Both the position numbers and the translations under genes were made by a program. The notes beneath the pieces were generated by a model. It made no database searches, was not told the origin of the DNA, and saw only the letters and a program-made list of their open reading frames with translations. From contig JAPDFW010000053.1 in the NCBI GenBank assembly GCA_028826165.1, positions 582,501 through 646,500 on the forward strand: 64,000 bases of DNA, given 5' to 3'. Positions 46,301 to 62,342 of this stretch are shown piece by piece; the first letter of the stretch is position 1, and every line of letters begins with the position of its first letter. Source of the DNA: Anaeramoeba ignava (Eukaryota > Metamonada > Anaeramoebidae).

Positions 46301-46678
46301 TTTCGATCCTGATTTAATTAAGAATTCAATTAATTCCTTTGGATTTTCATAATATCTTATTGCAAAATGAAGTGCTGCTCGTGATCTTCTATCAGGAATA
46401 TTTGGATCAGCTCCTAATTCAATTAGAGATTTAATTATTTCTAGTGGTTTATTTGATGCTATTGCTCGAATTAGTGGTGTTCTTCTACTTCTTCCATTTG
46501 TATTATTAATATCTCCTCCTTCTGCTATTAATGATTTAATTGTTTCAATATTTCCATCTTTTTCAATACATCTGTTTATAAGAAAATTAAATTGTTTCAA
46601 TTTTCTATTTTCTTTTTCGTTTAAATTTTTATTTTGGTTTTGATTTTGATTTTGATTTTGATTTTGATTTGAATCCAT
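43303..46678 (-). CDS. Diverged ankyrin-repeat tandem-BTB protein, intact
   Basis: Exons 44246-46678 and 43303-44058, phase 0 join (donor GTAAAT, acceptor TTTAG), 1062 aa, no frame breaks. The N-terminus has a Gln-Asn run, then about 20 ankyrin repeats across residues 30-805 that are far more diverse than in the plus-strand array, e.g. GADPNIPDRRSRAALHFAI, GAEINQEDREGMTFLCHL, GADLNMVDNDGNTAYFYL, and diverge from 33 residues in places. Exon 2 encodes BTB-1 (ELVDYNIQCLDGKLSAHKLI, FMEFLYSGRINI), the linker GKIGLLRDLRKLY, and BTB-2 (KTKDFTVIFESEGEKIKVHR, LVLCARSDLFHGMF, FFIYNDYLQDFPEDLI). Domain order and linker match the four tandem genes, so this is the likely older relative. The intron sits exactly between the ankyrin and BTB modules, which would favour module exchange. 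Substrate-adaptor role inferred from BTB. Confidence 0.88.
44059..44245 (-). repeat. Intron between ankyrin and BTB modules, TTTTTAAATA units
   Basis: 187-bp intron composed of about 16 units of TTTTTAAATA/TTATTAAATA (plus strand). Confidence 0.75.
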
Positions 46679-47168
46679 TTTAATTGTTTATTTTTTTTTG
46701 AAATAAAAAAAATGAAAAAAAATTTTTTTGTTTTTATTTTTATTCTTTTATTTAAATTACGTCATTTATAATAAAAAAAATTAATTATTAATAATTAAAT
46801 TATTTCTAAATCTCTTATTAAATTAATTTGACATTTTTTTTCTTAAATTTCTTATTAAATTATTTCTAAATTTCTTATTAAATTATTTCTAAATTTCTTA
46901 TTAAATTATTTCTAAATTTCTTATTAAATTATTTTTAAATCTTCTTATTAAATTAATTCTAAATTTCTTATTAAATTATTTCTTGATTTCTTATTAAATT
47001 ATTTCTAAATTTCTTATTAAATTATTTCTAAATTAATTTGACATTTTTTTTCTTAATTTCTTATTAAATTAATTCTAAATTTCTTATTAAATTATTTTTA
47101 AATCAATTTGACATTTTTTTCTTAAATTTTCTTATTAAATTATTTCTAAATTAATTTGGCATTTTTTG
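46679..47168. repeat. Intergenic AAATTTCTTATTAAATTATTTCT repeats
   Basis: 490 bp between the ankyrin gene start and the RTEL1-like gene stop. From 46800 it is a degenerate array of about 23-bp units with the core TTCTTATTAAATTATTTCT and scattered TTAATTTGACATTTTTTTCTT blocks (three or four copies). No coding potential. Confidence 0.75.
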
Positions 47169-50100
47169 CTAATTAAAAAGATTTCGAAATTTTTGAGGAA
47201 CAAAACTTGAAAATTTGTTTAATAATTCTTGTTCATTTTGAATATTAATTCTATTTTTAATAATTTCTGAAATTTGTTTCCATAATCCAAATTTTAATTC
47301 TTCATCTTTAGTTTTTTGTGCTTTATGTGCATTCATTAAAAGATTTGAAAATTCTTCCCATTTATCAGGAATTTTACTTGAAAGTTCTTTTAAAACTAAA
47401 TTAATTTGTCCTCTTTTTCGTGGTTTTTTTTTCACATTTTCTTGAATATTTTCAATTTCTTTTGGTTTTTCATTTGTTTTTATTTGTTGATTATTTATTG
47501 TGTTTGATTTTGTTAAATTTGAATTATTTTCAGGAAGTAAATTAGTTGTAGTTGTGAAAATATTTGAATTAAAATTATTATTTTGATTAAAATTATTATT
47601 AGAATTAAAATTATTATTAGAATTAAATTTATTATTTTGATTAAAATTATTATTTTGATTAAAATTATTTTTTGAATTAAAATTATTATTTGAATTAAAA
47701 TTATTTTTTGAATTAAAATTATTATTTTGATTAAAATTATTATTTTGATTAAAATTATTTTTTGGATTAAAATTATTATTAGAATTAAAATTATTATTTT
47801 GATTATTAAATTATTATTTGAATTAAAATTATTTTTGAATTAAAATTATTATTAGAATTAAAATTATTTTTAGAATTAAAATTATTATTTGAATTAAAAT
47901 TATTATTAGAATTAAAATTATTTTTTGGATTAAAATTATTATTTTGATTAAAATTATTATTTGAATTAAAATTATTATTAGAATTAAAATTATTATTTTG
48001 ATTAAAATTATTATTTGAATTAAAATTATTATTTGAATTAAAATTATTATTTGAATTAAAATTATTTTTTGGATTAAAATTATTTTTGGATTAAAATTAT
48101 TTTTTTGATTAAAATTATTATTTGGATTAAAATTATTTTTTGGATTAAAATTATTATTTTGATTAAAATTATTATTTTGATTAAAATTATTCGAATTGGA
48201 ATTATTCAATCTTATTTTGCTTTCAAATTCTCCTTCTATTTTTGAATTTTTTCTTTCTTGTTTCAATTTTTTTTCTTTTTTCTTTTCTTTGATTTTTGAT
48301 ATTTTATTAGAAATAGATTTTTTTGCATTTGATTTTTTTTGGGGTTTAAAATCAACAATATTTTCAAAAAATATAGAAAGAGTTTGTTCAGCTTGGATTA
48401 TATTTGAATAATTATTAATTGATTTACGAAACCATCTAAAAAAGAATTAATTGAGAAAAAGGAAAGAATGAATTTTTTGGATTGATTTTTTTTCTCTTTA
48501 AAAAAATATATTGATTACTTTGATAATTGACGTTGGTTATTCATTTCACAAAATCTTTCATCACATAAAATAATTGCTCCATAATCATTTTTATGTCTAA
48601 AAATTCTACCAACTGCTTGATTTACAGCTCTGCTTGCTTGTTGACAAAACCATTCATCACCTGATAAAAGAGCACCATGATTTCCTTGTTGATAATTTCT
48701 TCTATCTAAAAATATTTTTTTATTTTTAACTTTAGGATCTTGAACTGATGGAAAAGGAACACCTAATTTTGAATTTAATTTATTTTAATTTTAATTTTAA
48801 TTTAAATTTTAATTTTAATTTTAATTTTAAATTTAATTTTTATTTTAATTTTGATTTTAATTTTGATTTTAATTTTAATTTTATAAATGAATTTTAATTT
48901 TAATTTAAATTTTGATTTTATAAATGAATTTTAATTTTGATTTTAATTTTAATTTTAATTTTAATTTTAATTTTAATTTTGATTTTTATTTTGATTTTGA
49001 TTTTGATTTTGATTTTGATTTAAATTTTGATTTTAATTTTGATTTAAATTTTGATTTTAATTTTGATTTAAATTTTGATTTTGATTTTAATATTGATTTT
49101 GATTTTAATATTGATTTTGATTTTGATTTTGATTTAAATTGTAAAATATATACCAGTTATTATTACTGCACGTCCATTATTATCAGCAAAATCTAAACCT
49201 TCAGATACTTTTCCTCTAGTTACAGCAAAAAAAATAGCACCAGTTTTTGAGTTTCTATTTTGTAAAGTATAAGAATCCATAACATCAGAAAGAGTTGAAT
49301 TATCAGTTGGTTCAATAAAAGCTTTTTTAGAAGAAACAATAGTATTCCAAACAGAAGATTTTTGCCAAGATTTGATGCACATATTCATAACAGAAAAAGA
49401 AGGGAAAAAAACAAGAACACCTGAAGGAACAATTTTGACCAACCGACAAATACTCATTCCAAGTTCATTTTGATAAGATTCATTACTTCGATTTTTGAAT
49501 GAAGAATTTAAATTAGTTCCAGATGGCCCGAATTTAAGGGCACCAATCCAGGCTTGTTGGGAAATGTCAATTACATGCTCGCCTTCTAATTGGATCTGAA
49601 AAGGTATTTTGAATTCAATCTCAAAAGACTCTAAAGGTGATAGTGTTCCAGAAGTGAGAACTATTGTTCGCGGTTTTTTTTTCACGATTTGCTGCATGAC
49701 AACTCCAGGACTGAAGCAGTAGAAGTTCAACGTGAAGACCTCTGTTTGTTCCTTGTTCTGGAACCTTGCATTGGAATTATCCCGATCATTTTGCACAATA
49801 CGCTTCTTGTTTGCCAGTTCTCCAAATTGCAAATGGACGACATAATCGGAAATACTTTCGGGATATTTCTTGTTTTCATCCGCTTCAATTTCATCATCTT
49901 CTGAAAAGAGAATTTTCAAAAAATCCTGGAATATTTGGAGATCGTTTCCCGTGATGTATTTTGGTTTGTACATCGATGACTTTCCTGCTGCCTCAAGTTG
50001 TTCTTGAATTGCAATCAAGTTTAGAGCATCGTGGATTGTTCTTCGAATCACATTTACGGATTGGAATGTGATGTTGACTTGTGCGAATAAGTTATATAGA

Positions 50101-52439
50101 AACTCGCCGTTCTGTGTAAGCTCTTTCTGTGTGGATAGATGTTGAATCTTCTGCTCAATTTTCGAAATGACTGTCTTCAAAATAAGTAGATCTTCTTCAG
50201 TCGGAAGTGAATTTTCAGAAACCTCATTATGATCCCCATTTTTGCTATTGCTTTTCTCGCTGTTGAAACTGAAGTCCTTTCTTTCGTTCCGATCCTCATT
50301 CAATTTGTCTAGTAAACTCTTATCTATTCCGTGTCCGTTTCCTTGATAAAACTTAAGAAATTTTATAGCATAATCGATTTCGTTCAAACATTTTTTTGAA
50401 TGTTGACTTGTATATTCAAAAGAAGCCGCATCGCTGCAAATTTGTTCGAGATTATGAGCCTCGTCGAAGATGATTATGCTCTCCTCGAGCTCGATTTTCA
50501 ATGTTTTTCGTGTTGTTGGACTGATCAAATATTGGAACGGAATAAATAAAATATCAGCTTCTTTTTGCATTTCTCGACTTAAATAAAACGGACACACTTG
50601 ATTTTTAACTCCAAAAGAAACAAGATCTTCGATATCCATAATTTTGTCCGAAATTCCTGATTTTTTACGAAAATAATCGAGGTTTTCTAAATAAATGCAT
50701 TTGTGATTTTTTTGTAAATTCCGACATATTTTATTTTGAATGTAAATGTTTTTTTTGAAGTTTTTCACGACGTTGTTTATGCATAATTGTTCTCTTGATC
50801 CAAGTACTCCCATCTTGATTTCGTGATGATATTCCGTTTTTTTTAATTCAGATATTGTTTGTGTTAATTGACTGTGTGTTCTTGCTGCAAATATTATTCG
50901 GGGAAGTTTATGTGTTTTGGTTTTCCCGACTATTTTTTGGAGTTTTTGGATTTCTTGTGAGTCTCCCAAACTATTTATATTGAATATTGAAAATTAAATT
51001 GAATTGAATTGAATTGAATTAAATATTGAATATTGAATTGAATTGAATTGAATTAAATATTGAATATTGAATATTGAATATTGAATATTGAATTAAATAT
51101 TGAATATTGAATATTGAATATTGAATATTGAATATTGAATTGAATTAAATATTAAATTAAATATTGAATTGAATTGAATTGAATTGAATTGAATTGAATT
51201 GAATATTGAATTGAATTGAATTGAATTAAATATTAAATATTGAATTGAATTGAATATTAAATATTTAATATTGAATATTGAATATTGAATTAAATATTGA
51301 ATATTGAATATTGAATAATGAATATTGAATTGAATTGAATTGAATTGAATTCAATAAAAATATTAAAAATTGATTGAATATTGAATTGAATTAAATGAAT
51401 TGAATTAAATATTGAATATTGAATATTGAATAAAATATTGAATATTGAATTGAATTGAATTGAATTGAATTCAATATTAAATATTAAAAATTGATTGAAT
51501 ATTAAATATTAAAAATTGATTGAATATTAAATATTAAAAATTGATTGAATATTAAATATTAAAAATTGATTGAATATTGAATTGAATTAAATATTGAATA
51601 TTGAAATGAATATTAAATATTGAATATTGAATATTGAATTAAATTAAATATTGAATTGAATTGAATTGAATATTGAATTGAATATTGAATATTGAATATT
51701 GAATTGAATATTGAATATTGAATATTGAATATTGAATATTGAAATATCGAATATTGAATATTGAATATTGAATATTGAATTGAATTAAATATTGAATATT
51801 GAATTGAATTGAATTGAATTGAATATTGAATATTAAATATTGAATTAAATTGAATTGAATTGAATTGAATTGAATATTGAATTGAATTGAATTGAATTGA
51901 ATATTGAATTGAATATTGAATATTGAATTGAATTGAATTGAATTGAATTGAATTGAATATTGAATATTAAATATTGAATTGAATTGAATTGAATTGAATT
52001 GAATTGAATTGAATTGAATTGAATATTGAATATTAAATATTGAATTGAATTGAATTGAATTGAATTGAATTGAATTGAATTGAATTGAATATTGAATATT
52101 GAATTGAATTGAATATTAAATATTGAATATTGATTTGAATTTAACCTATTTTGTAATTCTATAAGCCTTTTATATTGTTGTCTCCAAGCAAGAGTTGCAC
52201 AAAGTAAACATAAAGTTTTTCCTTAACGTATATTTTAATTATAAATTTTATTTAAATAAAAAAAATATTTGGGAAAAGATAATTAAATAAAAATAAATAC
52301 CAGTTCCTGTTGGACTTTCTAATAAAGCATTTTCAGAATTTTGTAATGCTTTTATTACTTTTCCCATATAAGCTAATTGAGTTGGATAAGGTTCATAAGG
52401 AAAAAGAACAGGAATTTCATGTATAATATTTTCAGTCAT
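47169..52439 (-). CDS. RTEL1: RTEL1-like Fe-S DNA helicase
   Basis: Exons 52301-52439, 52146-52221, 49154-50970, 48519-48762 and 47169-48435 (3543 nt, 1180 aa), phases 1, 2, 1, 2. RTEL1 is a 5'-3' superfamily 2 helicase that unwinds D-loops and telomeric or G4 structures. Walker A SPTGTGKT is split by intron 1 at the second Gly codon. Then [11 protein letters not shown] (motif Ia), the four Fe-S cysteines (REQLC, NKIC, NHKC, QVCPFYL), DEAHNLE near residue 240, [43 protein letters not shown], and [22 protein letters not shown] (motif VI, written here in two parts: [14 protein letters not shown] and AVGRIFRH). The order and [12 protein letters not shown] favour RTEL1 over XPD, FANCJ or DDX11. 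After an Asn-rich linker the last 80 residues ([33 protein letters not shown]) resemble the RTEL1 harmonin-like domain. Three indels in the Asn-rich repeat sum to zero. Confidence 0.88.
47575..48195 (-). repeat. Coding 18-bp repeat, NNNFNQ hexapeptides in the helicase linker
   Basis: About 33 tandem 18-bp units encode NNNFN[QSP] in the correct frame. One unit near 48075-48091 and one near 47825-47841 are 17 bp, and one near 47803-47822 is 20 bp, so the frame moves by -1, -1 and +2 and returns. In the shifted part the same DNA reads IILIQK. Confidence 0.8.
48763..49153 (-). repeat. Helicase intron 4, AAAATT/AAAATC tract
   Basis: 391-bp intron of AATTTT, GATTTT and GATTTAAATTTT units (plus strand). 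Donor GTATAT, acceptor AATTAG. Confidence 0.8.
50971..52145 (-). repeat. Helicase intron 2, TTGAATA/TTGAA array
   Basis: 1.18-kb intron built from two interspersed units, ATTGA (5 bp, as in GAATTGAATTGAATT) and TTGAATATTGAATA (7-bp steps), both on the plus strand. Donor GTTAAA, acceptor AAATAG. Confidence 0.85.
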
Positions 52440-52708
52440 TTTTTATTTAAGAAAAAAAGAAAAAAAGAAAAAAAGAAAAATGATTTACGTTCAAAATTAA
52501 AAAAAATTTTTTCATTCATACTTTTCGGTTTTTTTTTTTAAATTATAAATTATAAATTATAAATTATAAATTTGAAAAAACAAAAGATTTGGGAATTAAT
52601 TTTTTTGAATAGATTAAAAAAAATTAAAAAAAAATTTTAAAATTATTTTTTTCATTTTTTTTTGTTCTTTTTTCTTTCTTTTTCCCTTTTTTTTTGCTCT
52701 TCTTTATC
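52440..52708. promoter_or_regulatory. Divergent intergenic region, helicase / Rab2
   Basis: 269 bp between divergent start codons, dominated by A and T runs, with an AAATTAT heptamer repeat at 52536-52568 and a pyrimidine-rich TTTTTTTCTTTCTTTTTCCC stretch (20 of its bases) just upstream of the Rab2 ATG. Confidence 0.4.
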
Positions 52709-57401
<4,693 letters not shown>

Positions 57402-57697
57402 CGATCCAAAATTAAGAAAAAAAAAATCTTTTTAAAAATTATTCGAAAATTTTATTTAAAAAAAAAAAAAAAGAAAAAGAAATAATTTTATCAAAAAAAA
57501 TCAAATCAAATCAAATCAAATCAAATCAAATCTTTTTTTCTTCTTCTTTTTCTTCTTTTTTTTTTAAAAAAAAAAGAAATGAACCAATTTGTTTTGTATT
57601 TACTCTCAAAAAAAAAAACAAATTTTTCAGTAAAAGTTTATTTTTTCATTTTTTCATTTTTTCATTTTTTTCATTTTTTTTTAAATTTAAAAATTAA
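57402..57697. other. Intergenic region between Rab2 and Sec24
   Basis: 296 bp, tandem plus-strand genes. Contains an AAATC pentamer run (57500-57530), TTTTTCATTTTTTC repeats and poly-A. It must carry the Rab2 3' end and the Sec24 promoter; no ORF seen. Confidence 0.5.
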
Positions 57698-60351
57698 ATG
57701 CAAATTAATCAAATAATTGGTAAAAATTAAAAATAAAAATTTAATAAATAAAAAATAAAATTAATTTTGATTGAAAAATAGAAAAAAATGAAAAAAATCA
57801 AAATCAATTTATAAACTTTTCACTTAAATCAATTCCAAATTCACCAAAATTATTACAAGAAATGAAAATTCCATTTACAATTTCAATTTCACCATTTTTT
57901 GATAAAAATTACAAAAATAATTCTCAAGTATTCGATCAAAAAAAAATTATTTCTTCAATCAATTTAATTTTTTTGAATTTTAATTTAAATTTGAATTTGA
58001 ATTTGAATTTTAAAAGGAAATTTATTCAACAAAATATAGAAATGATTCAGTTTGTAAATGTAAAAAATGTGGAGGAATTTTTAATTGTTTTGTTAATTTT
58101 TTGGAAGAAAAAAAAGCATGGAAATGTAATTTTTGTGGAACAATAAATCCAACAATATCTGAATATTTCAAAAATTTGGAATCAAATAATTTCAATTATC
58201 AAGAAAAACCTGAACTTATTTATCCTGTTATTGATTTTGTTGTTGATAATCAAAATTTTAATTTTTCACAATTAATTCCAAGTTATTTATTTTTAATTGA
58301 TGTTAGTTTGAATGCAATCAATTCAGGATTTCTTGATTTAACAACAAAAACAATCAACGAAATGATTCAGAAATCAAAAATTGATGGTGGTTCAAAAGCA
58401 AATATTGGAATAATCACTTATAATTCATCGATTCATTTTTATATTATGAATAAGAAATCACAAAATCCTCAAGTTATTGTTTATCCAGATATTGAAAAAA
58501 TAGAAATTCCAAATGGTGGTTTATTTCTGCCTTTGGAAGATTGTTCTGAGAAGTTAAATCAAATTCTCAATTCTTTGCCTCAATTATTTTCAAAAGATAA
58601 TGATATTGAATCATATCTTGATCGTGCTTTGGTTGCAGTAGAAAAAATAATGGTTAGATTCAAATAAAAAAATGCAATTAAGAAGCTCAAAATTAAAAAA
58701 ATTCAAAATTAAAAAATACTAAGAAAAAAACAGGAGGAAAGTTGATAATATTTCAACATGAAATTCCTACATCTCCATTTTTGAAAATGAGACAAAAAAT
58801 TAACCAAGAAGATATTGGAACACTTCGTGAATCTATCATTTTCAATCCTCATTTTGATGGAAATTTTTTTCGGAATTTTGCAGTTTCTTGTGCAAGAAAA
58901 AAAACATCAATTAATATGTTTATTTTTGCAAAGGATTATGTTGATATTGCAACACTTAGTGTGATGCCTAAATATTCTTCTGGAAAATTATTTTATTATC
59001 AAAAATTTGATTCATCCAATATAGATCATCAAAACCAATTTAAAAATGATTTGAAAAATTTACTCAAAGAAAAAACAGGATGGGATTCACAAATAGAAAT
59101 TCATTCATCAAAAAATTTTGAAATTTCTGATGTTTTTGGCAATTTCGCAACTTATTCAGTGAATTTGATTTATATTCCAATTTTATCAAATATATCAAAT
59201 TTAATTCTTGTATTTAATCTTCTTGATGAATTAAAAACAATGAATTTTGCTTATTTTCAACTTGTATTTCCGTGTGTTTTTTATTTCAAAAATTATATTT
59301 TTCATAAGAATTTAAAATGATTTTTATTAAATATTTAATGTTCAATTTCAATAGATTTATAAATGGAAATTTTCAAAGAATTCTTAGAGTGATTAATGGA
59401 AGAGTAAATATTATTACAAATATTTTGGAAGCATTTTCTTCAATTCAAGTTGATGTTATAATGGATTATTTTATGAAAAGAGGTTTTTTTTTTTAAAAAA
59501 TTCAAATTATAATTCAAATTCAAAAATATATAATATTTTAATTAGCAATTACAACTATTTTTGAAGATGGTTTTAAAAATGCAAAAGAATTATTATTTAA
59601 TCGTTGTTTGAATATTTTGAAAGTTTATCAAAAATATTTCCATCCTGATAATCAATTAGCAAATCAAAAAATTATTTCATTCCAGATTCATTGAATTCTT
59701 TACAATTATATATATATTATTCAATGGAAGTAATTTATTTAAAAATTTAAAAAATTAAATTCAAAAAATTAATTTCAAAAAATTTTTTATTAAAATAGAA
59801 CATCATTTTTAATCATGATAAGTTTATAAATGTAGATGAAATTAGTTTCCAAATATTTAAGATTTATTGTGAATCAAGATTTAAAATGTTAACATTTATT
59901 ATTCCTGAATTATATCAAATTGTAAAAAACAAAAAGAAAAAGAAAATTTTTTTGAATTAAAATTTTTTCTTTGTTTTTATTTTGAAATATTTAGAGTTTC
60001 AATCAAGAAATCAAATTCGAAATGTTTTTCAATAAAAAAATACTTTCATTAAATGATTTAAAAATGGATGAAATTCATTTAATGATTCAAAGTGAAAAAA
60101 TATATATTTTAATTCCAAAAAATATAAAAGAAAAAAATATTAAAATTGATCCAAAAATTGAATTAAATTTTTATCATTTAAAAAAATTTCTTAGAACAAT
60201 TTTTCCTTTTAGTTTTTTAATTGAAATTATTGAAGAAAAAGAAAATAGAGAAAGATTTAATGAATTATTTTTATTATTTTCAAATTTAAAAGGAAAAGGA
60301 AATGAAAATTTTGAAAACTTTCAAAACCTTTTATTTTCTAAATTAAATTAA
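57698..60351 (+). CDS. SEC24: Sec24-like COPII cargo adaptor, eight exons
   Basis: Exons 57698-57719, 57782-57927, 58017-58652, 58724-59271, 59355-59482, 59546-59729, 59799-59921 and 59995-60351, about 714 aa. Sec24 pairs with Sec23 in the COPII coat and binds cargo at ER exit sites. The zinc finger is C71/C74/C93/C96 (CKCKKCGG ... WKCNFCGTINP). The trunk domain follows: PELIYPVIDFVVDNQNF, PSYLFLIDVSLNAINSGFL, IGIITYNSSIHFYIM, LFLPLEDCSEKLNQIL, TGGKLIIFQHEIPT. Later parts match Sec24 beta-sandwich, helical and gelsolin regions (TYSVNLIYIPILSNI, FQRILRVINGR, IPDSLNSLQLYIYYSM, MDEIHLMIQSEKIYILIP). Exon 6 has one base too few: a run of six A at 59667-59672 would need seven to keep the frame into IPDSLNS. 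The N-terminus before the zinc finger is only about 70 residues, much shorter than the usual Pro-rich Sec24 N-terminus. Exon 1 (MQINQII) is supported only by splice phase. Confidence 0.85.
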
Positions 60352-60397
60352 AAATTTAAAAAAATCATTTTTTTCATTTTTTTCCTTTTTTTTTAAA
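60352..60397 (+). other. 46-bp Sec24-BAR intergenic gap
   Basis: Only 46 bp of T-rich sequence separate the Sec24 stop from the next ATG. Either the promoter lies in the Sec24 3' end or the two are co-transcribed; the sequence does not decide. Confidence 0.4.
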
Positions 60398-61537
60398 ATG
60401 AGTAAATTACGTGATTCTTTTTTACGTCAAAAAGAAAATATTCTACAAAAAATTGGAAAATCAAAACAAACTAAAGATGAAGAATTTGAACAAATTTCAA
60501 GTGTAAAAATAAAAAATTAAAAATTAAAAATTAAAAAAATCATTTTAAAAATAATTTTTTCTTTTCTTTCTTTTTTAAATAGGAATTTAATAACCATGAA
60601 ATTGAAATGAAAAGATTGTATGATTTATAAAAAATATTTTTATGACTTAAAGTGTATTTTTTAAATTGAAAAAAAAAATATTTTGATGATGTAAAAGATT
60701 CAATTCAGCACAACAATTTTTTCAAGCATTAAAAACACTTGAAAACACAGCAAAGACATTATCTAATGAGATTGAGGGATTTTATTCAAATTCTAAAATA
60801 ACAAATCAAACAATTCCATCAAAAATTGCGGGAAATTTTTCTGCAATTATGGATTCAATTGAGGAATTAAATGTAAAAATATATCAATAAATAATAATGA
60901 AATCAACAATTAAAAATTAAAGAATCATTCTATAAACAACTCAAAAAGAACGAACATATGGAAGTTATTAGACCTATTAATTCGCAAATTAAATATATTG
61001 AAGAAACAAAACAAAAATTTCAAGTTCGAAAAAAAAATCAATTACAACTTGATGTTTTAAAGAAAAAAATGGAGAAAATTGAAGAGAAAAAAGAAAAGAA
61101 ACCAGAAGCAATTTCTGAAGTAAATTAACAAATGCATGAAATAAAGCAAAAAACGCTTATTAATATTTATTGATTTTTCTTCTTGATTTTTCAAGATTGA
61201 AAATAAACTTCAAAAAGCAGAATTAGATTTTGTTCAAATTAATGATGATTGCAAACAAAATATCAGGAAAATATTCCAGAATAAGCATGAGGCTATGAAT
61301 ATTCCTCTTATTTCACTTTTAAGAGGACAAGAAGCAATGCTTTCTAGTTTTAAATCAACTCCTTTTACACCTTTTTATTTTGCAAAATCTCAACAAAATC
61401 AAAATCAAAATCAAAATCAAAATCAAAATCAAAATCAAAATCAAAATCAAAATCAAAATCAAAATTATTTATTAACAGAAAAACCTAAAAATTTTGATAA
61501 AGAAATTGAAGATGAGAAAAAGAATAATGAGAAATAA
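60398..61537 (+). CDS. BAR-domain protein, five exons, one phase mismatch
   Basis: Exons 60398-60502, 60583-60617, 60698-60872, 60923-61119 and 61196-61537, about 284 aa. It starts MSKLRDSFLRQKENILQKIG; then EEFEQI, a 12-codon exon, FFQALKTLENTAKTLSNEIE, SAIMDSIEELN, EVIRPINSQIKYIEETKQKF, RKKNQLQLDVLKKKMEKIEE and KLQKAELDFVQINDDCKQNI. The long helices with the PI-x2-I-x5-ETKQKF and RKKNQLQLD pattern are typical of N-BAR/amphiphysin-like proteins, which bend membranes in endocytosis. The tail is a Gln-Asn run then LLTEKPKNFDKEIEDEKKNN. Exon 3 ends in phase 0 but exon 4 needs phase 1; total length is one short of a multiple of three, so one base is missing or the junction is misread. The next gene is convergent. 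Confidence 0.7.
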
Positions 61538-62342
61538 TAAAATTAAATTTAAAATCAAAAATGAAAACAAAATCAAAATTAAAATCAAAATTAAATTTAA
61601 AATTTAAATCAAAATTTAAATTCAAAATCAAAATTAAAATTTAAATTTAAAATGAAAATCAAAATCAAAATCAAAATTAAAATCAAAATTTAAATCAAAA
61701 TCAAAATCGAATAATGAGAAATAATAAAATCAAAATTAAAATTAAATTTAAAATCAAAATTAAAATTTAAATCAAAATTAAATTTAAAATCAAAAATGAA
61801 AACAAAATCAAAATTAAAATCAAAATTAAATTTAAAATGAAAATGAAAATCAAAATCAAAATTAAAATCAAAATTTAAATCAAAATCAAAATTATTTATT
61901 AACGGAAAAACCTAAAAATTTTGATAAAGAAATCGAAGATGAGAAAGAGAATAATGAGAAATAATAAAATTAAAATTTAAAATGAAAATCAAAATCAAAA
62001 TCAAAATTTAAAATCAAAATCAAAATTAAAATTTAAATCAAAATTAAAATCAAAATCAAAATTAAATTCAAAATCAAAATTAAAATTAAAATCAAAATTA
62101 AATTCAAAATCAAAATTAAAATTAAAATTAAAATCAAAATCAAAATCAAAATCAAAATCAAAATCAAAATCAAAATTAAAATCAAAATTTAAATCAAAAT
62201 TAAAATCAAAATCAAAATTTTATTTCTTCTTTGAATTCTCTTTTTTTTATTAAAGAAAAGAAAAGAAAAAAGAAAAACAAAACAAACAAATTTCAATTTT
62301 AAAGTTAAAAAAAAAAGTGAAACAAAATTTCTAAAAAAAAAA
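61538..62342. repeat. Intergenic AAAATC/AAAATT tract with a duplicated piece of the BAR gene tail
   Basis: 805 bp of AAAATC, AAAATT and AAATTT hexamers. At 61890-61966 it contains a near-identical copy of the last about 75 bp of the BAR coding sequence (AAAACCTAAAAATTTTGAT, GAAGATGAGAAAGAGAATAA), and a shorter piece (CGAATAATGAGAAATAATAA) at 61709-61728. So the 3' end was duplicated at least once with its flanking repeat. Confidence 0.8.

Noticed and set aside
57862..58146. A 94-codon ORF at the start of Sec24
   Set aside because: It reads through an intron (GTATTC...AAAAG) and then through the zinc-finger exon in the wrong frame; splicing gives CKCKKCGG instead.
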